Positions 13,216 to 25,906 of a stretch of 64,000 nt of DNA are shown here, piece after piece. Each line of letters starts with the position of its first letter. Within the stretch, counting starts at the first letter, position 1. The DNA comes from Neelides folsomi. Its lineage: Eukaryota > Arthropoda > Collembola > Neelipleona > Neelidae. Location: positions 186,001 to 250,000 of the forward strand of contig JAQGBZ010000045.1 of the NCBI GenBank assembly GCA_034687125.1, given 5' to 3'. Position numbers and translations under genes: made by a program. The notes beneath the pieces are model-generated. The model ran no database searches. It worked only from the letters and a program-made list of their open reading frames with translations, and was not told the DNA's origin.

Positions 13216-13250
13216 TAAATATTGTAAAATTTATTTAGCATTGGTTAGAG
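13216..13250 (+). repeat. Direct repeat, copy 1 right part
   Basis: Matches 14513-14547 (TAAATAT.GTAAAATTTATTTAGC and following bases). It completes copy 1 of the roughly 125-bp repeat that flanks the transposase region. Confidence 0.75.
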
Positions 13251-13281
13251 CTAAAGCTGTGATTTTCAAGATCCGAACGTG

Positions 13282-13374
13282 GTAACGCAGTGATAATCAA
13301 GTTCGGAAAGACGTAACACAGTGATAATCAAGATCGGATAGTCGTAACTCTGAGATAATCAAGTTCGGAAAGTC
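13282..13374 (+). repeat. Three tandem copies of a 31-bp unit
   Basis: Units at 13282-13312, 13313-13343 and 13344-13374, each of the form GTAAC...GATAATCAAG.TCGGA.AG.C, with a degenerate partial copy at 13261-13281. It ends exactly where the transposase open frame begins. Confidence 0.85.
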
Positions 13375-14164
13375 GTGCTGATTAAGTTGACAAATGAATT
13401 TCCACGAACATATTCAAAGATAAGTATAAGCAAATATACATGGTTTGAAACTTCATTAAAAATCAGTTACCAACTAGCTTTGGAGCTCACTGTTTATTGG
13501 TTTTTTGAAACTAAAGTTACTTACGCTGCCGGATATATTGGAGTCTGTCCTGGAACTGCCATTGATTGGTACAATTATTGTCGAGAGATTTGTTTTACGA
13601 TATTAAATAACGACAATATAGCAATTGGTGGTGATGGGCTACATGTCGAGATTGACGAGTCTCACATTTTCAGGCGCAAGTACATGAGGGGCCGTCAACT
13701 TGCAAATGAAGATGTTTGGATTTTTGGGGGAATCTGCAGAGAGACTAGACAGAGTTTCATTCGATGGGTACTAAATCGAACTACAGCTACTCTTTACCCA
13801 ATAAAAAGTTGCTTCCGGTTCTATCATTATTTCGGATTCAGCTCGTGTGTATTTGGGTATTACAAGAGATTTAGGGTTTCAGGCATTTATGGTGAACCAC
13901 AGCCTTAATTTTGTTAATCCCAATAATCCCAATGTTCACACCAATCTCCAAGAAGGGCAATGGAGATTGGCAATAAAAGGATTTGCTAAAAATGATCATG
14001 TAAATGATTATCAGCATATGGGACATTATCTTGCCGAATTTCTATACCGGAAGCAATTTTTAAACGTCTCAACAGACGCCGAGAGAAGGAACCTCGGTAC
14101 GAAGTTGAGAGTTTTCCTCGGCCATGTGGCTGAGGTGTACCCCGGACCTCAAGGAGGTCAATAA
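13375..14164 (+). pseudogene. Merlin / ISXO2-like DDE transposase, frameshifted remnant
   Basis: Two overlapping frames (13375-13908 and 13847-14164) together look like the ISXO2/IS1595-type DDE transposase used by Merlin DNA transposons. An N-terminal segment of the form T..DWY..CREIC precedes the catalytic core. The first Asp is in VEIDES (codon 13654-13656), followed by RRKYMRGR and VWIFGGICRET. The second is in SDSARVY (13835-13837), and the third acidic residue is in HTNLQEGQW (13952-13954). A frameshift between about 13785 and 13832 separates the first Asp from the second, so the gene is broken. The N-terminus is short and no start codon or terminal inverted repeats were identified. It lies 388 bp beyond the ZnT5-like stop codon, in opposite orientation. 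Confidence 0.82.
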
Positions 14165-14426
14165 TCGCCTTTTTTTAAGGCGGGCACATCTTCTCAAAGA
14201 CCTTAGAAGGTGTGTCGAAGGGTGAAGCTCCCTTCCTGAAGAGGTTAAAGCAAGCCGAAACACATCTTTTCCTTCAATTGTCCAACATGAGACTTTATTT
14301 TCAATATGAGAATATTTCCTGATATCCTATGAAATAACACGGGAATCTCCCACAGGATAAGAAATTCCATGTAAAAAGTTTCAAAGACAGGTTTTTCGAT
14401 TTTTAAACTCCGTCCTACGTCCTACC

Positions 14427-14550
14427 TAAATAGAAAATGCATTTGTGTGATGAAACGTGAAATGAAACGTGACAAAGTCATTGGGTGAAAATGAGGGGGT
14501 TCTTTTTAAAATAAATATGGTAAAATTTATTTAGCATTGGTTAAAGCGTA
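14427..14550 (+). repeat. Direct repeat, copy 2 (overlaps ZnT5-like 3' UTR)
   Basis: Uninterrupted copy of the sequence split at 12482-12573 / 13216-13250. It ends 2 bp beyond the stop codon of the ZnT5-like gene and contains that gene's only nearby AATAAA signal. Confidence 0.8.
14526..14531 (-). promoter_or_regulatory. Poly(A) signal of the ZnT5-like gene
   Basis: TTTATT on the plus strand reads AATAAA on the minus strand, 21 bp after the stop codon at 14552. It lies inside the duplicated 125-bp repeat. Confidence 0.6.
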
Positions 14551-14551
14551 A

Positions 14552-17500
14552 TTAAATAGATGATGTCGGAGAAGGAGGATTTGAGGATTGCGGTGAGCTC
14601 CTTCGCGCAACAAATTCCTCCTTTTCTATTTGAGTCGTAAAATGGGCGAAGCCCAATGGGAGAAACAAATCGTTGACAGATCGCCAAACCTCCTATTAAA
14701 AATAATAAGCATGTTTAAAATAGTAAATAAATAATATTTACATACAATATAATATCGTTGCCAAAAACCGTTTAGACCAACATATTTACAAATGGATGTT
14801 ACAATGCTAATTTATTTAGATTCATATTAAAAATTGAAACTAACTTGTTCAGCTGCTTCAGCCGTAACTTGCACATGCAACGACCCCGTGGTGATATCGT
14901 GAGCAAATGTCCAAAATCTCGGTTCTTTATATCCCTTCACACCGTCCATGGCGAGGATTTGTAATAAAACGCCTTGCAAACGACGTTCAAGCCCCACAGG
15001 ACCACCAAGAGCCAACATTCGTCTATGTCAAGAACAAAATATTTAAAATATTGGAAAAGCAACGAGCCAATTCATTCTTACGTATTATTGGCAAGTAATG
15101 GAATTCCATCATAAAGTAGAAGTGCAGCCGAGATGATTCCAGCAATTCCTCCTAAAAGCCCCCACCATTCTCCCCATAAATATCCTATTATTAATGGTAT
15201 GAGTCCTCCAATTTCTCCTCCGACCCGCAGAAAGAGACCTATACAAAATATACATAATCTTCATATTGACTCTCATAAAAGATTAATAGAAAATACATAT
15301 TTATGTTAAAATTGCTTCAGATTTACATTAAGAGACTCAATAATACATACCTTTGAAAGAATTTTGGCTAGAAGTTACAAATGGTCGAGAAAGACTTGTA
15401 ATCAGAGCGACGAAACATAAAAAACCCACAATTGGCGGAGGAGAAATCTGAGGAGTTTCGAGTAAAAACGTCCTTAAACTCCCGGACGCTATCACAGGAC
15501 TCAATAGGCACATACATAGACTCAAGAGGAATTCGTACAAAACCTCCACACGCCCAAATCTTTTTCAGAAAAAATATTTTAATCCTTAAAAGTCATTCTC
15601 ACAATTAGAATTAAAACTTAATAAAAATTTACAATGGAATTTAATATTACAGGTTATTCTTGGATAGTTGTGTAAAATCAAGGATAATAGAAGAGAATAA
15701 ATAAAAATAAATTATGAAATAACATTTTATTCATAATATTAAATTACCCAAATGGGAAAGACTTCGTTGGCGGAATTTGCCTCACAATGTTATTGAGTAT
15801 AGGAGAAAATAATAATGCAGCCTTAATTGTTTGTCTCGTTCCTTCAGCCAAGAGGCCTACATGTCCAAGAATATCTCCGGCAGTGAGAAGCGTAAGTCCG
15901 ACAATTGAATTTAAAAAGAGGAAGAGAAAACGGCGACGTGACCCGCCGTCCGCCTTCAAATGCCTCAAAAGGGTCCCCAGGGCGAGGAAGAAGTAAGAGC
16001 TGTATGAAGGCTGTTGTTCTTCTATTCCTCGGTCTTGGAAGTTGAAGAGGGGAAGGCCATCAGAGGAATAGCCAACAAGGGAGCCTCCTCCACTTGCCTC
16101 TTCACGGCCGCTCACGAGGATTACTCCTGAACACAAACAAATACCGGCTCTTATATAGACAAATGTTGTAACATGAGTAGTGTTAATAAATATGTTATTA
16201 TCGATAAACTGTAACATGATAAGTACTTTAGTTAATATATTGGAAAATAAATTGACATACAGTCTCTAACTAATAAAAGGGCATTTAGTTCATGTGCTTT
16301 ATAATATGCCTTAAAAGCGAACACTAATATGATTATATAAGAAATACTTCTTTGATAAGGTTATCAACTGAGGTCAAAAGTTCTTTAAAAAATTAAATGT
16401 AAAGTAAAAAATTATTGATAATGAAAGTAATGAATAATTAAAAACCTGCTGAGACGAGGGCGAGGGCCGCAAACGAAGAAAAATTTGGCGGTTCATTGGT
16501 CAGCCATAATAATGAGATAAGAGCAGCGGAGTATAAAGAAACGCATGATGCCCAGCGACCACCCAAACGACGTTCCAATCTATAAGATGCAATTTGAGTT
16601 TTAAATTAATAATATTAATAATTGACAAAACTCACAATTAGTGACTCTTTATGGCAAGGTTTCTAACTATAACTATAACCTAAAGTGTTTAAATAGTAAT
16701 AATAATACTATTAAAAAATAATTTAAACGAACCTCCCAGAAACAATCTTTCCAACATAAGTGTCAACAATGAAACCAGCAATGACAACGAAAAAGAGGAG
16801 TGGCACGCGCGACCAAAACCCACTTAAATCTTCATCCTAAAATTTATATATTAAAAAATTATAAATACAAAAAGATAAGCATTGCAAAGTTTCCATTTGC
16901 TTTGAAATACTTAAGACTTACCCCATGTAGTATTGCGAAGGAAGAAACGAGAGTTAAAAAGCTTCCAGAGAGAATTCCTCCTAACCCATCCACACGTTGG
17001 ATTCCTCCCAGATCAGTAGCCAAGTTTGAGGCCAGTGCATTCTTGCCCAGTCGAACAATACTTATTGTCCATAATATTAAAACACCAATCTAAAATATTA
17101 ATTATTAATAAACTATTACATTATGTTTTTAATAATTTGAGCTTAGTATGGAAGATTGTGTTAATTACAGAATAGGGAGTCAGATATTGGTATTGAGAAG
17201 ATATCAAGGTAGGAGTTATGGCGAGTTTGTCTTCATTAAAGAAGAGAACAAGGACGCCAAGGAAAAATAGAATTCCTCCACGAAATCGTGATCCTGTTCT
17301 TCCTGTATAAATGAGAAAACGATTAAATCTCTTTGTCTTGGATAAGCAATGAAATATTGTAATATTCAGTAGACCAATGTTTTTTACGAACATTATATTA
17401 AATATAATAAACTTTCAATTATAAATTTAATAAAAAATAATTTGAATATATTCGCAATCTACCAACAAATATTCCAGATGTAACTGATGCAATTATAAAA

Positions 17501-18155
17501 TCATCATGTGCTGTAATAATGATAGCAGTCAATGGGCCACATAGTTCAAGTCCAACAGAGAATCCAAGTAAAATTATTGTCTAGAATTGCAATTATTCGA
17601 TATTAGGCTTAAAATGCTTTTATCATGTGGGTATTTGGATTATAATTAAAATTTACTTACCCCAAGAAATGCATTCCGAAGAATTCTGACAAAATCCCCA
17701 AATTTGATCCATTTCTCACTTCCAGTTGTTCCATTTGTTTTAGAACACGGTGAAGGCTTCCGAATAAGAAAATACACAATCCCCGATCTGAAATGTGTGT
17801 AAAAATTAAAAGTATAAAGATACATATTCAGAATAAAGAGATACATTATAAGATTTATTAATGTATATAATTATCTGTATAATTAGAATTACGTGAATTG
17901 TATTAAGGCAACAGAGTGGACTGTAACAGCATAATGTCCAAATAACCGGCTCTTCCCTTCTTCGGCGACCTTTAAAACGTCGGCGTAAACGAAGGCTCCC
18001 AACGTCGTAAAAATTTTACATCCTATCAAGAGGCCAGTGACCCAAAGTCGAATTCTCTTCCCTCTCCCGTAAATACTACTGCTCTTATTAATAATGATCT
18101 CATCTTGATTCTCGCCTCTGGAGATGGTCGGAACCGTTCCGGGGAGTCTTCCCAT
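14552..18155 (-). CDS. ZnT5 (SLC30A5)-like protein lacking zinc-site residues, 12 exons
   Basis: ZnT5 loads zinc into the early secretory pathway, as a heterodimer with ZnT6 in vertebrates. Exons: 18155-17893, 17787-17661, 17580-17463, 17302-17169, 17089-16922, 16836-16733, 16579-16446, 16126-15748, 15559-15351, 15238-15082, 15022-14845, 14692-14552; all phases agree; 703 aa (human ZnT5 765). The long N-terminal multi-TM half peculiar to ZnT5 is present (LELCGPLTA, FRGGILFF). The junction SLVGYSSDGLPLFNF parallels human TLIGYSPEGTPLYNF, FGRVEVL parallels YGRIEIL, and the C-terminal domain has YKEPRFW, GSLHVQVT and TTQIEKEEF. Oddity: the TM2 motif H...D (human SDGFHMLFD) is AEGTRQTIK here (Arg447, Lys451). 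The TM5 motif H...D is R...E (Arg550, Glu554). The His-rich loop is gone. Transport by the usual site is therefore unlikely, and a structural or partner role is inferred. All exons are open, so this is not a plain pseudogene. Confidence 0.88.
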
Positions 18156-18466
18156 TTAACTCAAATACATTCCTTCACAATTTTACATTATTTATAAAAT
18201 TACACAATTATACCAATTTTTAATTTTAAAATATGATTATGTAATTAAAAAAGTATAAAATATGACAACCACAAATGTCAACGTGATGAGTTTAAAGAAG
18301 GAACAAGGTAAGGGTTTTTAATTGGCAATCTCTTAACGCCAGCCAAAATACTATAAAAGAATCAAACTTGCATTCTGAATGTGTGCAAAAAATATGTGTT
18401 TGAAGTTGGTGGGAAGGAAAATTGGCATTATTTAGGTGTTGGCGCGTGGAGAGAGCGAGGTGGGTC
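18156..18466. promoter_or_regulatory. Divergent upstream region shared by two genes
   Basis: 311 bp separate the start codons of the ZnT5-like gene (minus) and the unknown two-exon gene (plus). AT-rich on the ZnT5 side. No TATA box is convincing. A bidirectional promoter is inferred from the spacing only. Confidence 0.5.
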
Positions 18467-19118
18467 ATGGAGGAGACTCCGCCGTCGTCACCGGCCCCTC
18501 CTTCCGTCCCGCCACCATCACCCGAACCGCCGAGACTCCAATTGACCTCCTTCCTCGACGGGGACGAGGAGACGGTCGAAATTGTCGCCACTGCCGCGAA
18601 CCTTGTACCCAAAGTCTGTGATATTCTTGGCATCTCACACAGGTGAACCTCGTTGTTCTTTTTTATAATCTTTTTTTATCGTAAGATTACATCCCATTCT
18701 TATAATCTTAAGATAGCTTACTAAAATACTTGCTCTTGAATCATAAATCAACATAGTTATCAATTCCTCAAATTGTTTGAACAAGGCCTTAATGGATTTA
18801 CTTTATAATGGCAGTTGGAGCGAGTGTGATGAAAATGAAGGAGGAGGGGAACGAAACGATGACCCACGACGCAATTTAAAAAGGAGGAGGTCGGGGTCGA
18901 GGGAATCTCGAGAGAGGTCATCTACAGTGGAGGAACTTGACCCGGTGAGGAAAAAGCTCCGAGCCGACCTCGACACTCTCACAGTCCAAGTCCGGGCGTT
19001 GGGAGCTTTGGAGGCGGCCAAGACCCGACTGCTCGAAACTCTCCGTCGTCATCAAGAACAACAAAACTCCCACCGATTACCCGATCAACGAGACGAAGAT
19101 GGAGAAGAGGGTTTGTAA
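18467..19118 (+). CDS. Unrecognised basic / coiled-coil protein, 2 exons
   Basis: Not recognised. Exons 18467-18642 and 18815-19118 (172-bp GT-AG intron, phase 2) give 159 aa. The N-terminus is Pro-rich (about residues 1-25), followed by a short conserved-looking helix region (LTSFLDGDEETVEIVATAAN, then VPKVCDILGI). A charged basic strip RRNLKRRRSGSRESRERSS resembles a nuclear localisation signal. A heptad-like Leu-rich helix (LDPVRKKLRADLDTLTVQVR onward) then suggests a coiled coil. Its GC content is much higher than the flanking DNA and there are no stops, which supports real coding sequence. The acceptor was chosen to keep phase; an alternative at AACAAG|GCC would be out of phase. It is divergent from the ZnT5-like gene. 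The role could be nuclear or chromatin-associated, from composition alone. Confidence 0.6.
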
Positions 19119-22100
19119 AGTCCAGAAGGTGCGGGGGCAAGAGCAATATATGAAGAAGATATTAAGTGTTGAAACGAAAACATTCTTTATAAAAAAAATA
19201 CTATTTTAAATTCAGAGAATTTCTTCAATTCAGATACAGAGACATATTTGATTTATCAATTTTAAAAATTATATTAATTAAAAAAGCAAAATTCTTTGCC
19301 ACTCCATACATTCAGAAAATGAATAAAACATTCAGAGAAACCCACTCTTTCATCCATGTTACAAATTGTCTGTTATCGATCAATTTTCACATTTTATGAC
19401 TTACATTCACTTTCATCTTCTCATGCGTTCATGACGATCTTTTGTGATCCGATTATCCACATCTCATATGTAATTAATTATACTTATTTGTATCATACAC
19501 ACAAGTTGTTTATTTAAGTGAGAGTTTCTTTTGTTGTGATTATAAATAAGAATTGAATTTCATAAAAGCTTCATCTTCTACCAAGTTGGTACATTTAACC
19601 CATTCAAGTATTTTTATCATTTATTTTAAGGAGATCTTCGTCAGATGGATCTCTTCAGCAGTGGTTGAATGAGTTAAAGATAGGGAAGAATCCTTTCACT
19701 TCTCTAATCTCTTTCAGAGATGATTAAACCATTAAAGCGCCTACTGTACATTTGTACATCTCCTATTTAACATCATCAACATGTGAAGACGAAGATGATG
19801 GAAAAGTTTAAGCTTTTGTTCTGCTCCGTTTCCTATTTTATTCTCTCAACAAATTCGTTCCTTCAACTCTGCACTCCACTGCATGGTTGAATGCAATTTA
19901 ACCGCATCCAACTTCTAACTTCCTCACCTCTACTCTCTTGTTGATTTATTTTCCCTATTGTCATATTTCACTCCTTCTCAGAATCCAAAGATTTAAACTG
20001 AATTAAACATAAATGAATTTATAAATAAAAATAATTATTGACAGTAATAAAATAATATTATTGTTCCTTATTACATTATTACGCAATTACAAAGACTGGT
20101 AGTTAATAGAAGTGTCCATGTATTGACTCATAAATATAATATTACATTTATCGATAATTCCATAATTATTACAAGCATAAAACATTTTAGTGGCAATTGA
20201 ATTAACAATTAGTTTGATAACTTTTATTAATAATAACTTTTTATTGATCGTCATTTCATTATAAAACTTTATTCATTAAGGCTTGCTTGGAGTAATATAA
20301 GTAATAAATGGGAGTACTTGTGTAAGTTGTGTACATACTCGTGTACTTATTGTATTTACTGCTTAAATAATGTATGAGGAGGGAGGATATGAAAAGACCA
20401 AATGTGAATGAGTAGAATGAGCGTTTAATTCAAGTGGGAGTTGGTTTTGGGGGTCGGCGGTGAAACTCGTTGTGACGAAGACGGTTGTTCCTTCAACAAC
20501 TCCAATCGACGCCGAGAGTCAACGTGTGTAGGAACTCACTTGGCCCGTCTCTTGCTTTACTTGCTTAACTTTGATTGTCAGTGTTTATTTTCACTTATTC
20601 TGGTAGTTACTCCGGATTGACAACTCTCCCTCTACATTCATATTACGCGGAAACGAGTAAGATCACACTTTTATTATTATTTGGAATTTACAAACTCTCT
20701 TTTACACACACCACTGTTATACATTTTAATGGTTCTTAAAAGACCCAAAGGGATTAGATTTCCTTCCGCACGTCCTTAACTCTTATTAGTTCTTATTATT
20801 ATGGAGGGAATTATTTTAACAATCAAAATTCAAATTACGCAATTGGTAACTTAATTTGAGAGCCATACATCTATTTGCCTGTATATTTGTTTATGCAAAA
20901 CCTCATGGATTTTTATGCATATTTAGTTTATTGAGTAATGGGAAAGAGCGGTTATAAAAAAAGACTTGAATCTCCATACCTGTATTCTGTACGATTAACT
21001 TCCTATTTCCGCTTCTCTTCTTATCTTCTTCATTTGTAAATAGCTCTCCTTTATCGTCCATTTCCATTCCAAGTTTTTCGACTCGGCATTCAATTTACAT
21101 TCTTTTCCACTTCCCTTGAAAGAGCACGAGGGGAAACTTCTCATTATATTATACAACCCGAACGATACTCCAACTTAATGATGTGAATGATAGGGAGAAT
21201 ACAAAGGCTAATTGTAAGTAAAAATGTAAATAAAGTGAAGAAATGTCTTTTTTGAGTACAAACGACAATTCGGCTTCACATTCATCCTTCGTATTATCTT
21301 CCATTCATCATTCCTCTTCACATCCTCATGTCACGAGTCAGTCACTAGAATTCACATCCGTAAGTGAATACTAAAGAGTGTGTACATAACACCAGCGGTA
21401 TGTACATCTGTATTATAATATGTGTTACGAGAGGCCAAGTTTTGTCTGTTGCCAATAAGGTTATAAAGCGTAATATGGGAGATGTGAATATATCAAAATT
21501 CCTCTGCAGAGAGATGAGATGAGGTTAGTAGGGAAAGGGTTGAGGATCTCAAACACCGTTACACGACGTCCCCCCTTGTACACAACGCTCATATTATTCA
21601 GCCAGAGGAACCACGTACTTTTAAACCATAACATTCCAAATATTTAACATATTTATTAGCAGTATTAGACACACGCTATTTAAATATACCATATGTAATA
21701 TATACAAAAGCCTATCCTTCAACGAGTCACCGTATTACAGCGTATGAGTTTCTAGTTGACAATATGATTCAAAGCGTGTACGGAGAATGAACGCTGTAAT
21801 ACTTTGGGCAAGATTGAACGATATGAGTTAGTTAGTTAGATTTTACTATCTCTTTTAGAGTTAAAGTACTTGCATACCTACCTTAAAGTTAGTGGGTATA
21901 TAGATTTTAAATGTGTTTAGAAATACTAAATACAAGAAATCCGTGTGTTGGTTCGTGTTAGATTTAACTTTCAATCGCTTTGTGTTGGTCGTAACAAAAT
22001 AGACATTTAATTGACAAGAGCTTTTACATTGGAACCTTTGTTGAACGGTTTACCTTACATGGTGCTTTCGGCAAGCTTAGGAGACCACTCGAGCAAAGTA

Positions 22101-25100
22101 ATTGAAAAAAGGAAATAGGCCAAATATTACCTGTCTTCGGCCAAATTATTAAATATGAATCGTTCATAACGAGGGATCTGTATGAGCCAAGAGTTGTGTC
22201 TGATTAACAGATTACAATCCAGTTTCTCGCTCTTTTGCATGGAATCTCCAACCCTTTTGGTTCATCTTCCCCATGAAATCATCCTTGCAAAGGAATTAAA
22301 AAGAACTTCCTACGTACAATCAACTCCATTCTTCTGTATAGAGCTAATCCGAATCTCAATTAAGGTCCGTTAACGAAAAAAACCTCAAGGGGGAGAGATG
22401 CGGAATAGCCGTTAGGACGAAGCTATTATTCATCAACAACGCATCAAGGAGGAATTGTGACAGATGCCTCTTCGCTTTATAATGGACGTGTAGGTAATTG
22501 TACACATCTACACATACAGAGATTTGAGAGTTTTTATTCCAATCCTTATTAATCTTTAAATGCCATCCAAGTACTTATTAAACTTATTATCCCCACATTT
22601 AACTATTGTTTGATGAAGAAAAGTGTCACTTTAATTGTTCGCCCTACTAATCCGAATTGGAAGGTGTCTTTATTCACAAATCGTGATTCTTCCGTTCCTT
22701 ATAAGCCTCTACGATTAAGCCGAGAATGAAAATTGAGCCGAATTATTATTATTTTTAATGAGGAAGAGATCCGGTCAAGAGATTCCTCTTGGATCGTACA
22801 GGATTTTTAATAACACCATTATTTATTTTCACTCATTCATTCACTCATTCAGTTTCATCGTTCTTTTCAATGCCTAGTTGAGTCTTGTAATCCCCATATT
22901 TAATTTTCATGTGTGTGTTTCATATTAAATACATATGTTCCATACGTATTTCATATCTGTTTCATATGTATTTATGAGAATTGAGTCAAGACCAGGACTT
23001 TTACTATTGTTGCAAAGGGCTCGAGGCCAAAATATTCCCTATTTATACTTTACCCTATTACTTATTATTTTTTTATGAACAATGTCCATGCCAAGTCTTG
23101 CTTATCTCCCAATAAAAATCATTACCCATACGAATTTATGCATAATTTCATTTACTTAATATCAGGACCTTGACTCTTGCATTATTTCTGACAAGGAAAA
23201 GCCATAAGGTGTTGGTGGTTGTCAATAATCCTACCAACGAGCTTTTATGCAAGGACAATGGAGTTAATTCAGAATATTTTATTAGTCTTTTATCAATTTT
23301 ATATCCCCACTCGTGTCTGCGAGGTTTATCGAATTTCCTCCTTATAAATAATCAAGTGAGGTAGGAGTGAGTTATAGAGGCCAATGGAGTCATTAGAGGT
23401 CAAAGCTTTTGAATGTGAGCCCCGAGCACCCTAATCCGCATACTTCCTCATATGTCTAACCATTTCACTCTGACTCATAATATTCTGCCCTAGTAGGAAC
23501 ACTTCCCACGGAGGAATTTTCATTTGGAGGTAAATACAAGTAAATACATACAATGATGCATTTACCTGTGAATAATATAACAATATTACAATGAAGGTGT
23601 GTGGAAGTGAAGGAGCCTTGGATTGAAGTTGAAAGTGGGCTACGGACCATCATGTTTACTATATTGACGTTTTCGTCTCCAGCACGACGCCTTGTGATGG
23701 CGTAATTCAATGCCTTTCCACTTCTCCAGAAGATCTCTTGGAGAGAAAGTTTCCCCCAATTGTATTTAAAGTAATAGTTGAGGAATGTGAGCGGAGGTAA
23801 TATATCTCTAAAAATATAAGAAAGTGGAGCGAGGGTAAAGAAGAGAATCATGAAGTTGATTGTGAGGAAGAATAGATTCGACAAATATCTTCACCCCCAT
23901 TCTCCACTTCACAGCCGGGTATTTCTTTCATTGAATTCACCAATGATCTTCTCATCATCACTCTTCCCTTTTACGCTCAAGATGTGAATTGAACTTGCTA
24001 TTTGTTTTAACGGCAGGAGTGAAGAGATTATTATAGTGTTTAAAAGGCCCTTAAAGGAATCCACAGGGATCTTCTTTTACCCATTTACGTCGGTGACTCG
24101 GGTGGAGAAATAGGTCACTTAATCCACTAGAGAAATCCCTGCTATACTTCATACCAATCTTCATAGTGTGTAAGAATCTCATTCGAATATTTCAATACAA
24201 GCCCCCAATTTTCCTTTCGCTATTTTAGCAACACCCAATTCCCCCTTTCTTTTTAATACCTTAATAGCTTTTGAAGCAAAAGCTTCTCTCAGCTCCTTAG
24301 CCCATTATTAAAAGCTAAAACCTTCCAAACTGCACTTTCCTTTGAGACTGCATTCCCCTTCTAAACTACATTTAATGCCTACCTTAAGTATCTGTATATG
24401 ATATATTAAATGCATAAAATAATTGAACTATAATAGTTACGCTTATATTTAATATAAATTCATACTTGCCTGTATACTTCTAACTTCTATGCAATACGAT
24501 ACGATCGTATAAAAGGTCTCAAGCAGCGTATAGAGCAAAGCGCATAAATCTGAATAGAAGATTCGACGATAAAAAGATAGATAATACAAAATGTATCAAA
24601 AGACTTCAAAGAGATTGATAAGTCATGGAGGTTTGCAATTTTTTATTAAGATTTTTTATATTTAACGGCCTTCGGTTTTTTATTTAAGAAAATCTTCGTA
24701 TTATTGAGCAGGCTGTAGGTGGGAAAAGGTTTTGTAGTGATTCTCTTTAACTCCACGTGAGTTAAATCGCCCTATCCTTACAATGAAATGCAAGGCCATT
24801 TAACTTCACATTCCAAATACCACGAAAGGTTCAATCCAACAACAAACAACATACAAAATTTTTACTTATTCATTGCGCCTCTCTCCATACCTTGTTCACT
24901 CTACTTGAGAGTTACTTGAATGCCATGCATTACATTACATTGCTGCAATGCTCTGCAATCCGCAATAAAAATTACGTTTGGAATTGAAAATCCTCATTGT
25001 TGGAATAAATGCGGATCCTCATTGAGGAAATGAATTTTTCCAGATTCGAGAGGAGAATTTTGTTAAATGCGGATTGGATAATTGTATAGAAAAGGAATAT

Positions 25101-25906
25101 CATTTCCTCATAGCACTATTCGTTTTTGTACTTTTGGGTTTATTTAGTAATTTCAGTCCCAAGAGTGAATTAAATCTGAAATTGAAGAGAAGTAATTGAA
25201 TAATCCTCTGAAGGTTTTTAATGGATTTAGTAATATGATTTTCATTGTGAGGCTTTTGAGAGTGAATGTGTGTATTTTGAGAGGATTTTGGTGAATTCTG
25301 GTTCAACTTTGCATGTCGAGTGTTGAACGAGGTGTGACGGGGGATGAAAAGTCTGGTGGTGGTCAATTTAATACGCCTAAACTCCCACTGGTGGGGCATT
25401 CAATGTATCGGAAGGGCCAAGGATTTTTATTAAATGTTATTTACTTCCAAACATTGACTCATTCCTCGCATTGCTGGTTCAGTTTTAGTTTTAATAATCC
25501 TTTATCAATGTTCCTTGCTCAAATGGATCATCGTTAATTTCTCATTAATTATTTATTCCTTTTGGTTTGTTCGAGTGGAAAGATAGAGCTTTTACATAAT
25601 CCCTGCTCAGTTTCTTCACTTTATTCCTAACACGTAAATCCACAATTAAACCAACACTGTTAAGTTGAAGTTTATTATCATTCTACAGTAGTATTATACT
25701 TGTATGTATTTAAGCTCTTGTGATCTCGTCCCATTTTTCTTGTGTAATATTTGTAAGCTTTATGGGGAATTCTTGCACACGAACAAATACAGGTCTGTTG
25801 AATTACCCAATGTGGTCGTAACTTTGAACGTGGATTATTAGAGGAAAAACGGCATGGAATAGGAGTTTACATTTTAAGTTCATTCGAGTCATTTGTTTCT
25901 CCACAG
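19119..25906. other. Large intergenic / upstream region of the PTP gene
   Basis: About 6.8 kb, AT-rich, with no exon recognised on either strand. A GC-richer patch at about 20445-20570 might be a non-coding exon of the downstream phosphatase gene but has no decisive support. Open frames at 23465-23884 (minus) and 25100-25399 (minus) lack homology I recognise. Confidence 0.5.

Noticed and set aside
23465-23884. Minus-strand 139-codon open frame
   Set aside because: No recognised homology, no splice context, and such lengths are not very rare in 64 kb; noted only within the intergenic entry.
25100-25537. Opposing open frames upstream of the PTP gene
   Set aside because: About 100-codon frames are expected by chance at this base composition; no motif or splice support.
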